NCBI RefSeq assembly: GCF_965225875.1
Contig: NZ_CBDDBS010000001.1
Location: 434,001-498,000, forward strand
Length of the DNA stretch: 64,000 nucleotides
Direction: 5' to 3'
Source: Haliscomenobacter sp965225875
GTDB lineage: Bacteria > Bacteroidota > Bacteroidia > Chitinophagales > Saprospiraceae
This document shows, piece after piece, positions 51,146 through 60,048 of this stretch. The translations under genes and the position numbers were made by a program. How positions within the stretch are numbered: position 1 is the stretch's first letter; each line of letters starts with the position of its first letter. Below the pieces are notes generated by a model. It was not told the origin of the DNA and did not search any database. It worked only from the letters and a program-made list of their open reading frames with translations.

Positions 51146-53440
51146 TCATTGTTTAATCACTTTTGCGACCCATACCTTTTCTCCGCGCTGATCATTGATC
51201 AATATCCAATATTGTCCAGGAAATTGTTGGCTCAAATCCACGCTTAAGCTGAAATCATAAACGTTTGTTTTCGCCTGTTGAATCAATTGTCCCTGCAGGT
51301 TGTAGACGGTAATGAATACAGTGCCAGACATGGATTTTTGAGGGTCATTGAGCTGAAATAGCCCCTCTCCTGGATTGGGATACACCCTAAGTACATGGGA
51401 GACCAAAGGTTGTGGATCAAACAAACCTGTAAGAAGATTAGACAAAGGCGCGCACCAAACCCCATTGCTTCCACCCAGGCAAAGCTGGTTGTCATCAAAC
51501 AATGCCGTATTCACTTTACCTATCTGGGTAGTTACTAACTTCTTCCAGGTTTTGCCCAAGTTGCTTGAAAACAACACAAAGTCTCGATTTGCTGCTGGAG
51601 AAGTTGGAGGATTAGGAATTATTACCAGCAAAGAATCCTTGCCTGTGATGAATTTGACACCATTATCAGGTATTCTGAGCAATTCTCTTTTGGTACCATT
51701 CGCATTGAATGTAGCCACAATGGTAGGATTAACCGGATCTGCGCTGATCGCATAGCTATAAATTCCACTTGAAAGGCTAAATAACTTACTCACTCCATGA
51801 TAACCGATATCTGTCCAATTTGTGTAATTTTTACTATAAAACCATCGGCCTTCGCCACTCTGCTTAATGATGGTGTCTCCTTTCATTCCAAATTGATGCA
51901 TTCCAAATTCATCGGTATTGATTTTTTGCCAGGAGGGGTTTTTCCAATCCCATCGATAGAGGAAGTTGTGGCCATTGGTAAAAGTGAAATATGGATCATA
52001 AGGAAAACCAGCAATCAGTACATTATTAACATCGGTGAAATCTTTCATGGTGTGTATGCTGGGAGAAGGCACCTGCTGCCAGTTTTGGCCTCTGTCAAAA
52101 GAATAATAAGTTGGGTTTTCCCCAAAAATCAGCACCGTGTCTTTTCGGGCGCTCAAACCCCGATGAAGTAAAGAAGCTGAAGTCAGTTGGATATTGTTTA
52201 GAGAAAGCGCCCATTCACGCCCCGGCAATTGGGCATAAAAACCCAAACCAGCGATGCTGAATAATCCTGATTCCGTTTTTTGTAGCGCATACACCGATTG
52301 TGGCAATTTGGGCAGTCCAGCAGTACTATTTTGTGATTTTAAAGATTGAGTTGAGTCAAGGTCCAATTTGAACACCCCACCCAGCCCTAAAAAAAAGAGG
52401 CTTTGTTGTTGCTTGATTGCACCCGTGATGTACGCCGAGGCGGGTATCTGAATCTTTTCGGTAGAGTCGATTGATCCAATCTTTTTGATTTGATAAGGGA
52501 CACCTGAAAGCACCATCCAGGCAAGCGTGTCTTTGGCTACAAAGGGAGTAGTTTTGGAAATTTGGGGGGCAGCACTGATTTTTTTCCAGGACTGTCCATT
52601 ATTCCTGCTTTGGGCGACCCCATTGGTCCCTACAACGTACAGGGTGTTTTCACTGTGATACAAATAAGCATCCATTTTTCCAGACAATCCAAAAGCAGAC
52701 CAACGTCTTCCACCATCAGTTGATCTGGCAATTCCCAGAGGTCCTGTACCCAATAAAACAGTATCGGATAAAGCCACTACATTATTGAACAATGCTGGGT
52801 CGTTTCGGCCTAAATTGGACCATTCGCGGGTGCTGGCATTAAAAACAACCATTTCTCTGGTCTTATCACATTCACTGGGGCAAAGGCCATATACTACTTC
52901 AACATATGCTACAATATTGCCACTTGGTGTAATACAATAGGTCATCCCTAGATTTTCATTGTCGAGGGCTTCCACATAATTCCACTCATTGTTTGTCTCA
53001 TCATAATGGTAGAAATAGTATCTGCCTTCTTTCTTATTAAAGGTATTCAAAAGCAATTCCCGATTACCCACACTGACTAAGTATTGGGGTAGGTTTTCAA
53101 ACCAGATACCTGTCGTTACCGTTTTCTGCCAGCTCCCCATTCCTATTGGTAAAAAAAAGGCAGCATTTCCTTGTACCACAAAAAACTTATCCCTAAGGGT
53201 ACCCAGTGAAAAAATGGAGGTATCCTTTCCAAATAAGCCTTGATGAATGGGTTGCCAATTGGTGTTTTTGGAAACCTCTTTAAAATAGACTTCATTTCCA
53301 ACTACAGTCATCAAGGTGTCTCCAATGCCTACGATTTGGGATATTTTTAGGTCTTCCGGGCCTCCGGAGTAAGTAAATTGGGCTTGGATAGGTGAAGCAT
53401 GTAATATAAAAAGCGTTAAAAATGTACATAAATTTTTCAT
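51146..53440 (-). CDS. Secreted sialidase/BNR-like propeller protein with T9SS sorting domain
   Basis: 764 residues from the Met at 53440. A signal peptide (LCTFLTLFILHASPIQAQ) is followed by many BNR/Asp-box-like blades (STDGGRRWSAFGL, SRNNGQSWKKIS, SFDRGQNWQQVPS). A C-terminal type A sorting domain follows (VLRVYPNPGEGLFQLND ... GQYWILINDQRGEK). The sorting domain targets it to the type IX secretion system, so it is a surface or released protein, probably an adhesin or photosystem-stability-factor-like fold; no catalytic site is evident. The frame extends upstream to 53587 but no signal peptide would fit that start. Confidence 0.85.
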   Translation of the reverse strand: MKNLCTFLTLFILHASPIQAQFTYSGGPEDLKISQIVGIGDTLMTVVGNEVYFKEVSKNTNWQPIHQGLFGKDTSIFSLGTLRDKFFVVQGNAAFFLPIGMGSWQKTVTTGIWFENLPQYLVSVGNRELLLNTFNKKEGRYYFYHYDETNNEWNYVEALDNENLGMTYCITPSGNIVAYVEVVYGLCPSECDKTREMVVFNASTREWSNLGRNDPALFNNVVALSDTVLLGTGPLGIARSTDGGRRWSAFGLSGKMDAYLYHSENTLYVVGTNGVAQSRNNGQSWKKISAAPQISKTTPFVAKDTLAWMVLSGVPYQIKKIGSIDSTEKIQIPASAYITGAIKQQQSLFFLGLGGVFKLDLDSTQSLKSQNSTAGLPKLPQSVYALQKTESGLFSIAGLGFYAQLPGREWALSLNNIQLTSASLLHRGLSARKDTVLIFGENPTYYSFDRGQNWQQVPSPSIHTMKDFTDVNNVLIAGFPYDPYFTFTNGHNFLYRWDWKNPSWQKINTDEFGMHQFGMKGDTIIKQSGEGRWFYSKNYTNWTDIGYHGVSKLFSLSSGIYSYAISADPVNPTIVATFNANGTKRELLRIPDNGVKFITGKDSLLVIIPNPPTSPAANRDFVLFSSNLGKTWKKLVTTQIGKVNTALFDDNQLCLGGSNGVWCAPLSNLLTGLFDPQPLVSHVLRVYPNPGEGLFQLNDPQKSMSGTVFITVYNLQGQLIQQAKTNVYDFSLSVDLSQQFPGQYWILINDQRGEKVWVAKVIKQ

Positions 53441-53548
53441 AATCAATGTTTTTGGAACTAAATTCAAAAAGCGTTTCTTTCTTTTCAATTTAAAAATTAA
53501 AGCCCAATTTGTAATGTTAAGTTTTTGGATTTGTCTAAAAATAAACAT

Positions 53549-53590
53549 AAAAAAAGTGGCCACCCAACCTCCACGTCGAGCAGCCACTTT
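53549..53590 (-). terminator. Intrinsic terminator of clpB
   Basis: On the minus strand AAAGTGGC (53583-53590) pairs with GCCACTTT (53553-53560) and is followed by further Ts (53549-53552), 17 bp after the clpB stop codon. Confidence 0.75.
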
Positions 53591-53607
53591 CCTTTATTTT
53601 ATACCGA

Positions 53608-56304
53608 TTACGCCTTCTCTTCCACCGGCTTTTCTTCCTCTTTTTCATCATCCCCGTCATCATCCACCGGCTCCGGAGGCATACTAATCGCCCCTTCATA
53701 GGGCGTTTTACTAAAGGTCAGCCCCTTCTTATCCGTGTGGATGTAAATAGTATCCCCGAGGCTAGCCTCGCCACTCAGCACCAGTTTCGACAGTTCGTTG
53801 ATCACGTCCTTTTGCAGCACGCGCTTCATCGGGCGGGCACCAAATTGCGGGTCGTAACCCATATCGGCCAGCATGGTTTTCGCCTCATCGCTCACTTTGA
53901 GGATGATGCCCTGTTTGGCCAGCATTTTTTGGGTCTTTTTCAACAAGAGTTCCAAAATCTGCTTGATCTCATCCTTGTTCAGCGGCAGGAAGAGGATTTG
54001 TTCGTCGATGCGGTTGAGGAATTCCGGGCGCAGGTTTTCCTTCAGCAGGTTGAACACTTCTTCCTTGGTGGTCGCGATGATTTCCGTGCGGTGTTTTTCA
54101 CCCATTTCCTCCAAATCTTCAAAGTTCTCCATGATCAGGTCGGCTCCCATGTTGGAAGTCATGATGATGATGGTGTTTTTGAAGTTGGCGACCCGGCCCT
54201 TGTTGTCGGTCAGACGGCCATCATCAAGCACTTGCAGCAGGATGTTGAAGGTATCGGGGTGTGCCTTTTCGATCTCGTCCAGCAGGATGATGCTGTACGG
54301 ACGGCGGCGCACCGCTTCGGTCAATTGCCCTCCTTCGTCGTAGCCCACGTATCCCGGAGGTGCACCCACCAAACGCGAAACGGTGTGTTTCTCCTGGTAT
54401 TCACTCATGTCGATGCGGGTCATGGCCTTTTCATCGTCAAAAAGCACTTCGGCAATGGTTTTTGCCAATTCGGTTTTACCCACCCCGGTTGGCCCCAGAA
54501 AGATGAAGGAACCAATCGGACGATCGGCATCCTGCAAACCTGCCCGGCTGCGGCGAATGGCATCGGAAACGGCTTTTACCGCTTCGTCTTGCCCAATCAG
54601 GCGTTGACCAATTTCGTCTTCCAGACTGAGCAGTTTATCCTTCTCACTCTGGGTCATTTTATCCACTGGAATCCCGGTCCAACGGCTCACAATGTAAGCG
54701 ATGTCGCTGGCAGTTACCTTGTCATTGGTGAAACGATCGTCTTCGGGCAAAGCAGCCAGTTTTTCCTCGGCGACTTTCAGCATTTGTTTCTGGTCTTCCA
54801 ATTCTCCGTAGCGGATTTTGGCTACTTTTTCGTAGTCGCTGGCGCGTTCGGCGCGTTCAGCCTGGATTTCCAGTTCTTCCATCCTTTTTTTGATGGCCTG
54901 GATGGTATCGACGATCTCCTTCTCATTTTTCCAACGGGCCATCAAGGAATCGCGCTTTTGCTTGGCATTCGCGATGCTTTCTTCGATGGCATCCTGTTGT
55001 TTTTTGTTCTTTTCCCTTTTGATGGCCTCGCGTTCGATTTCGAGTTGGCGCACCTTGCGGTCCCACTCGTCGATTTCTTCGGGCAGGGAGTCCAGTTCCA
55101 AACGCAAACGGGCTGCTGCCTCGTCGATGAGGTCGATGGCCTTATCGGGCAACTGGCGGTCGGAGATGTAGCGTTGGCTCAACTCCGCGGCGGCAACCAG
55201 CGCCTCATCCATGATCTCGATCTTGTGGTACACCTCGTAGCGCTCCTGCAAACCACGCAGGATGGAGATGGTATCTTCTACGCTGGGTTCATCGATTAGC
55301 ACTTCCTGGAAGCGGCGCACCAGGGCCTTGTCTTTTTCGAAGTATTTCTGGTACTCGTCCAGGGTGGTGGCACCGATGGTACGCAGTTCACCACGCGCCA
55401 GGGCAGGTTTGAGGATGTTCGCGGCGTCCATGGCACCGTTGCCACCACCTGCACCAATGAGGGTATGGATCTCATCCACAAACAGGATGATGGTATCGTT
55501 GGAATCGGTCACTTCCTGGATGACGCCCTTGAGGCGCTCTTCAAACTCCCCTTTGTACTTGGCGCCAGCAATCAGCGCAGCAATGTCCAGGACGAAGATT
55601 TTTTTGCTCTGCAAACTCTCGGGTACATCGCCTTTTACGATGCGCCAGGCCAGGCCTTCCACGATGGCGGTTTTACCTACCCCCGCTTCCCCGATGAGGA
55701 TGGGGTTGTTCTTTTTGCGGCGGGAAAGGATGTGCAACACGCGGCGAATTTCTTCATCGCGGCCCACGATGGGGTCAAGCTTGCCGGTTTCGGCGCGTTC
55801 GTTGAGGTTGATGGCGTATTTGGCCAGGGCGTTGTAGCTGTCGTCCGAACTTTGGTCGGTCACTTTGCGGCCTTTGCGAAGCTCGGTGATGGCGCCGCGC
55901 AGCAGTTGTTCGTTGGCACCAAGTTCTTTGAGCAGTTTGGCGCCAGAGTCGTCTCCTTGCAGGATGCCGAGCACTACCAGCTCCACGGAGATGTATTGGT
56001 CCCCGAATTCTTTGAGCAGGGCTTTGGCTCTACTGAGGGATTTGTTGGCGTCGTTGGTCAAAAACTGTTTGTCCGAACCTTCTACCTTGGGATACTTGAG
56101 CACTGCCTCGTCCAACTTGCGGCGCAGCATGTCGAGATTCACATCGGCTTTGCCTAGTAAAAATCCGGCTACACTTTCGTCGGTTTCAAGGATGCCCTTG
56201 ATGAGGTGCACGGTATCCACCTGCTGCTGGTCCAATCCTGCTGCGATTTGCTGGGCTTTCAGGATGGATTCCTGCGCTTTTATGGTGAAATTGTCGTAGG
56301 TCAT
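53608..56304 (-). CDS. clpB: ATP-dependent chaperone ClpB
   Basis: 898 residues, slightly over the usual 860 through a low-complexity acidic tail (DDDGDDEKEEEKP). Clp N-domain (FTIKAQESILKAQQIA), AAA1 with Walker A GEAGVGKT and IILFVDEIHTLIGAG, the coiled-coil middle domain (about 405-530), AAA2 with GPTGVGKT and IILLDEIEKAHPD, and the C-terminal D2-small domain are all present. It disaggregates proteins with DnaK after heat shock. Monocistronic with its own terminator. The upstream 359-bp gap holds a long inverted-repeat element. Confidence 0.97.
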   Translation of the reverse strand: MTYDNFTIKAQESILKAQQIAAGLDQQQVDTVHLIKGILETDESVAGFLLGKADVNLDMLRRKLDEAVLKYPKVEGSDKQFLTNDANKSLSRAKALLKEFGDQYISVELVVLGILQGDDSGAKLLKELGANEQLLRGAITELRKGRKVTDQSSDDSYNALAKYAINLNERAETGKLDPIVGRDEEIRRVLHILSRRKKNNPILIGEAGVGKTAIVEGLAWRIVKGDVPESLQSKKIFVLDIAALIAGAKYKGEFEERLKGVIQEVTDSNDTIILFVDEIHTLIGAGGGNGAMDAANILKPALARGELRTIGATTLDEYQKYFEKDKALVRRFQEVLIDEPSVEDTISILRGLQERYEVYHKIEIMDEALVAAAELSQRYISDRQLPDKAIDLIDEAAARLRLELDSLPEEIDEWDRKVRQLEIEREAIKREKNKKQQDAIEESIANAKQKRDSLMARWKNEKEIVDTIQAIKKRMEELEIQAERAERASDYEKVAKIRYGELEDQKQMLKVAEEKLAALPEDDRFTNDKVTASDIAYIVSRWTGIPVDKMTQSEKDKLLSLEDEIGQRLIGQDEAVKAVSDAIRRSRAGLQDADRPIGSFIFLGPTGVGKTELAKTIAEVLFDDEKAMTRIDMSEYQEKHTVSRLVGAPPGYVGYDEGGQLTEAVRRRPYSIILLDEIEKAHPDTFNILLQVLDDGRLTDNKGRVANFKNTIIIMTSNMGADLIMENFEDLEEMGEKHRTEIIATTKEEVFNLLKENLRPEFLNRIDEQILFLPLNKDEIKQILELLLKKTQKMLAKQGIILKVSDEAKTMLADMGYDPQFGARPMKRVLQKDVINELSKLVLSGEASLGDTIYIHTDKKGLTFSKTPYEGAISMPPEPVDDDGDDEKEEEKPVEEKA

Positions 56305-56352
56305 TTCGTTTTGTGCTTTTTATTTGGCTAATATCTGATGTTTTTGTCACTT

Positions 56353-56510
56353 AGTACCAAATCACAATTAATCAATGTTTATTGAAGGGCAAATTTTAAC
56401 CCATACTTCGTTAAAAAGCCTCGCCGTAGCCCTGCTATGGCTGCGTTTTTTGCCTTGTCTGGATTAAAACTTGCTCCTTCAATAAACATCATTAACTGTA
56501 ATTTGGTACT
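56353..56510. mobile_element. 158-bp MITE-like inverted-repeat element
   Basis: The element starts AGTACCAAATCACAATTAAT and ends with the reverse complement of AGTACCAAATTACAGTTAAT. The imperfect arms continue inward through TGTTTATTGAAGG and a GTTTTAA/ATTTTAA stretch, about 50 bp each. The middle contains a palindromic core (CCGTAGCCCTGCTATGGCTGCG). Such elements, without a coding capacity and with long terminal repeats, are MITE-like or RAYT-type structures. No clear target-site duplication. It lies between clpB and the aminotransferase gene and could fold as one large stem-loop in both transcripts. Confidence 0.65.
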
Positions 56511-56663
56511 ATCTGAGAGAATAGCAAAAGATTTGCCAAGGTGATTTTAGGAAAATTTGGCAGGAGGGAATGAAAAAATACGACAGAATGACGGAAGACA
56601 AAGACTTATTTCGTTTTCCCCAAAAAATCCCTAGCTTAGCTCCTCATTCAATACCGCAAAACC

Positions 56664-57977
56664 ATGCAGACCACCCATACCTCCACCAAACAAGAACTAT
56701 TAGAAAAACAGAAGCAATACCTCTGGCCCAATCACCTCCTTTATTACACCGAGCCCCTCCCACTCGAGCGTGGTGAAGGCTTGCGCGTATGGGATGTAGA
56801 AGGCAAGGAATACCTCGATTTTTTTGGCGGTATCCTCACCACCAGTGTGGGCCACAACCGTCCGGAAATTGTGGAGGCCGTGAAGAATCAAACGGAGAAG
56901 ATGATCCATTCTTCTACGCTTTATCCCAATGAAGCCCATGTCAATTTGGCGGAAAAAATGGCGCAAATCACGCCTGGCAAATTGCAGGTTTCTTTTTTCA
57001 CCCCCTCGGGTACCGATGCAGATGAAACGGCCGTGTTTTTGGCCAAAATTTATACGGGTCGGCAAGAAATAGTGGCGTTGCGGCACGGCTATAGCGGTCG
57101 CTCAGCTATCGGTATGACGCTCACCGGGCATAGTTCCTGGCGTTTGACGGGAGCGCAAGTGCCGGGCATCACCCACGCGGTGAATCCTTACTGCTACCGC
57201 TGCCCTTACAAAATGACTTATCCTTCCTGTGGGGTGGCCTGTGCACAGGACATTGAGGACGTGATCAGAACGACCACGAGTGGGAAAATTGCGGCTTTCA
57301 TTGCTGAGCCGATTCAGGGGGTGGGTGGATTCATCACTGCGCCAAAAGAATACTTCAAAATTGCCCAGGAGATTGTCAAACAATACGGCGGTTTGATGAT
57401 CATTGACGAGGTACAAACTGCTTTTGGCCGGACGGGCGACAAGTGGTTTGGCATCGAACATTATGATATCGAACCCGATGTGATCACCATGGCCAAAGGC
57501 ATTGCCAATGGTTTCCCGCTGGGCAATACGATCACCACCATGGAAATTGCCCAAAGCACCGTAGAGGCTGGCCTCAGCCTGAGTACTTTTGGCGGTAATC
57601 CAGTAGCCTGTGCGGCATCCCTCGCCACCATGGAAGTATTGGAAAACCATGCTGACCCGCAACACGTAGGCCGAGTAGGTAGATTGTTGCGAGAAGGATT
57701 GGAACGTTTGCAGGAGAAGTACCCCGTCATCGGCGATGTACGTGGGATGGGCTTGATGCAAGGTTTGGAGCTGGTGAAAGACCGTCATAGCAAAGAACCT
57801 TCAACCGAGGCGACCCGGCAGTTGTTTGAAGCTACAAAGGAACTGGGCTTGCTGATTGGCAAGGGCGGCTTGTACGGCAATGTTATTCGCATTGCGCCTC
57901 CACTCACGGCTCAGGAAGAGGATATTGCGGAAGCGCTGGATATTTTGGATCGGGCGTTTGCGAAAGTGAAAGTTTAA
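56664..57977 (+). CDS. Class III aminotransferase (AGXT2-like)
   Basis: 437 residues. PLP enzyme with FFGGILTTSVGHNRPEI near the N-terminus, GTDADETAVFLAKIYTG, the IIDEVQTAFGRTG block and the Schiff-base lysine in MAKGIANGFPLG. Close to alanine-glyoxylate aminotransferase 2 and 4-aminobutyrate-type enzymes. Substrates are probably an omega-amino acid or glyoxylate plus alanine. The next gene begins 3 bp downstream, so the pair is co-transcribed. Confidence 0.88.
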   Translation: MQTTHTSTKQELLEKQKQYLWPNHLLYYTEPLPLERGEGLRVWDVEGKEYLDFFGGILTTSVGHNRPEIVEAVKNQTEKMIHSSTLYPNEAHVNLAEKMAQITPGKLQVSFFTPSGTDADETAVFLAKIYTGRQEIVALRHGYSGRSAIGMTLTGHSSWRLTGAQVPGITHAVNPYCYRCPYKMTYPSCGVACAQDIEDVIRTTTSGKIAAFIAEPIQGVGGFITAPKEYFKIAQEIVKQYGGLMIIDEVQTAFGRTGDKWFGIEHYDIEPDVITMAKGIANGFPLGNTITTMEIAQSTVEAGLSLSTFGGNPVACAASLATMEVLENHADPQHVGRVGRLLREGLERLQEKYPVIGDVRGMGLMQGLELVKDRHSKEPSTEATRQLFEATKELGLLIGKGGLYGNVIRIAPPLTAQEEDIAEALDILDRAFAKVKV

Positions 57978-57980
57978 ACC

Positions 57981-59141
57981 ATGGAAAAGCATCAAAAACA
58001 CGCTGCCATCACCCGCCCTTCCTATGGCCATTTCGCCCGACAGGAATGGGCTTTTATTGGTGCGCCTTGTGGAGTAATTAAAAAACTGGCTTTTGCCCTA
58101 ATTGATCGCCTGAAGGATGATTATCAAATAGGTTATGTGGATGCCGACCACGCGGGTGCAGATGCTGAAGTGGAAACCGGGCGCGATACCCAAAGTGCCA
58201 TGGCCCACGGTGCCCGACAAGAATACACCGATAAAATCAGTTTCCACCGTTTTGACCAGGAAGGGGCACTCAATCCCTTCTTTTTCCGCCAGCATTTCAA
58301 TGCGCAGGATGCCGTGTTGGTCAATGGCAATCATTTTGAGGCCAAAAAACAGATTGTGCTGATTGATCCCCGCAAGGAAGCCTCACTGCAAAAAAAACTG
58401 GATCGGCTCAAGGATGCCGCTTGTATCCTGCTGACGGATGATACCACCCCTGTTTATCCCTTCTTGCTGGAGCATTTGGGTGGTGTTTTGCCGCCTGTAT
58501 TCAAGTTGGAGGATGAAGCGGGAATCGCAGATTTTTTATTGGAAGAGCTGCAAAAAAAACAAGCTCCCCTTTACGGACTCGTACTGGCGGGCGGGCGCAG
58601 CACCCGTATGGGGCAAGACAAAAGTTTGATCAACTACCACGGCAAAGCGCAGCGCGAGTACATGGCCGACCTGTTGAGCCAGTGGTGTAGCCGCACTTTT
58701 ATCTCTTGTCGAGGTGATCAGGTCGAAGAAATTGGGGGGACTTATGCACCGATTCCAGATACTTTTTTGGGGCTGGGGCCTTATGGCGCAATCCTGTCTG
58801 CTTTTCGGGAGCACCCGGATGCGGCCTGGCTGGTGGTGGCTTGTGACTTGCCACACTTGGATGAGCATACCCTGGAGCAATTGGTCGCGCAACGGAATCC
58901 GTCTAAAGTGGCCACCACTTTCCAAAGTCCCTTTGATCAGTTTCCGGAGCCACTGGTGACCATTTGGGAGCCGCGGAGTTATCCGGTTTTGTTGCAGTTC
59001 ATGGCGCAGGGCTATACTTGTCCGCGGAAAGTGTTGCTGAATGCACCGATTGAGTTGTTGGTGGCGGAGAAGGAAGAGGCGCTGGAGAATGTGAATAAGC
59101 CGGAGGAATTGGAGCGGGCTTTGGGGAAACTGAAGGGGTAA
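57981..59141 (+). CDS. MobA-like nucleotidyltransferase with N-terminal MobB-like domain
   Basis: 386 residues. Residues 1-190 resemble a degenerate MobB-like P-loop domain (AFIGAPCGVIKKLAFALI, GYVDADHAGAD). Residues about 195-386 are the MobA-type nucleotidyltransferase: LVLAGGRSTRMGQDKSLI, LGLGPYGAILSAF and VACDLPHLDE. MobA attaches GMP (or CMP) to molybdopterin in cofactor maturation. The fused N-domain lacks a clear GxxxxGK[S/T], so it may not bind GTP. No other Mo-cofactor genes are near; other use as a sugar nucleotidyltransferase is not excluded. The fusion is known from Bacteroidota. Confidence 0.8.
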   Translation: MEKHQKHAAITRPSYGHFARQEWAFIGAPCGVIKKLAFALIDRLKDDYQIGYVDADHAGADAEVETGRDTQSAMAHGARQEYTDKISFHRFDQEGALNPFFFRQHFNAQDAVLVNGNHFEAKKQIVLIDPRKEASLQKKLDRLKDAACILLTDDTTPVYPFLLEHLGGVLPPVFKLEDEAGIADFLLEELQKKQAPLYGLVLAGGRSTRMGQDKSLINYHGKAQREYMADLLSQWCSRTFISCRGDQVEEIGGTYAPIPDTFLGLGPYGAILSAFREHPDAAWLVVACDLPHLDEHTLEQLVAQRNPSKVATTFQSPFDQFPEPLVTIWEPRSYPVLLQFMAQGYTCPRKVLLNAPIELLVAEKEEALENVNKPEELERALGKLKG

Positions 59142-59165
59142 GATCAGGGGTAGAACTCAATTTTG

Positions 59166-59298
59166 CCAAAGCGGCATTTTATTACCACAAAGAAAAAAAG
59201 AGGACTCAGAGGACACAAAGTTAGACGTTGACGACGCTTTTCTTTGTGCTCTTTGAGTCCTATTTTTTTTCTTTGTGTTAATAAAATATCGCTTTCGC
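59166..59298. repeat. Long imperfect inverted repeat
   Basis: The left arm (about 59166-59220) and right arm (about 59242-59298) are roughly reverse complements over more than 45 bp, with CCACAAAG...GACACAAAG facing CTTTGTGC...CTTTGTGT around a 21-nt loop. It lies between the convergent MobA-like and DUF4440-like genes. This suggests a dispersed stem-loop repeat that also works as a bidirectional terminator. Confidence 0.6.
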
Positions 59299-59325
59299 AG
59301 TGGTATATTAGCTAATTCCAAAGGT

Positions 59326-59823
59326 TTATTTGTTCCCCGCAGCACTTGGATCAGGCATTGGGATCACCGGAGTTAGCCCATCAAATTCAATCATCCAACG
59401 ATTGCCTTTTTTGACAATAACGGCTACCGCAGTAGCCTTGCCTCCTATTTGCTGGCCACCAATCTTGATGTCGGAATTGGAGTCCCAAGTGAGGATAGCC
59501 ACATCCGGGGTGATCATGCGAGAAGAAGTCAACTGGTAGGTGAATTTGGGTTTTTCATCCATCATTTTTTCAAAAGCAGCCCAGCTTGCTTTGAGTGCTG
59601 CGATGCCTGAAGTTAAACTGCCATCAGGGCCAATTTCAGCTGCATCCGTGGTGTAGTAATTAAACATGTCCCCGCCATTTCCTTTTTCGTAAGCATCGTA
59701 CACTGTTTTGAGGTAAGACTTGAAGAGTTCAGCGTTTTCCATTTTTGGGGCCTGAGCCTGCAAATTTTGACCGAAAAGGATGAAGCCAGCAAGGAAGAAC
59801 AAATTGAACAGTAACTTTTTCAT
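59326..59823 (-). CDS. Secreted NTF2-like/DUF4440 protein
   Basis: 165 residues with an N-terminal signal peptide (MKKLLFNLFFLAGFILFGQ) and a DUF4440/SnoaL-like cone fold: FKSYLKTVYDAYEKGNG, YYTTDAAEIGPDGSLTSG, MITPDVAILTWDSNSD, and VIVKKGNRWMIEFDGLTPVI. Such domains bind small ligands or act as isomerase-like enzymes; the real substrate is unknown. Exported to the periplasm. Monocistronic. Confidence 0.8.
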   Translation of the reverse strand: MKKLLFNLFFLAGFILFGQNLQAQAPKMENAELFKSYLKTVYDAYEKGNGGDMFNYYTTDAAEIGPDGSLTSGIAALKASWAAFEKMMDEKPKFTYQLTSSRMITPDVAILTWDSNSDIKIGGQQIGGKATAVAVIVKKGNRWMIEFDGLTPVIPMPDPSAAGNK

Positions 59824-60020
59824 GTTTTAAGGTTTTGATGTTTTTGAAAAAAATTAGGTGTTTGTGATGACACAAAGATGGGAGCTTTCCTAGCCTGGGC
59901 ACATCCGCTACTCTGCGTAATCCACTACGCAGATCTACTGATTTTGAAAAAGCGTGAACAAAAAACCTCTGTCGACCTGTTCTTTTTGGAGTAAAAGGCA
60001 ATTGGGTTGGATAAAACCTC

Positions 60021-60028
60021 TACTTTTG
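60021..60028 (+). promoter_or_regulatory. Candidate -7 element (TACTTTTG)
   Basis: TACTTTTG matches the Bacteroidota -7 consensus TAnnTTTG and is 20 bp before the ATG at 60049 of lpdA. It argues against the TTG at 60007 as the start codon. The -33 TTG element is not obvious. Confidence 0.4.
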
Positions 60029-60048
60029 CCCTCAAATTTCACAACCTT

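Noticed and set aside
53737..55299. Long open frame of 520 codons on the plus strand
   Set aside because: It is exactly antisense to clpB, and its product is rich in H, Q and F typical of a shadow frame. clpB is complete.
60007..60048. TTG start for lpdA
   Set aside because: A -7-like element TACTTTTG lies within this stretch and the FAD fold starts right after the ATG at 60049.
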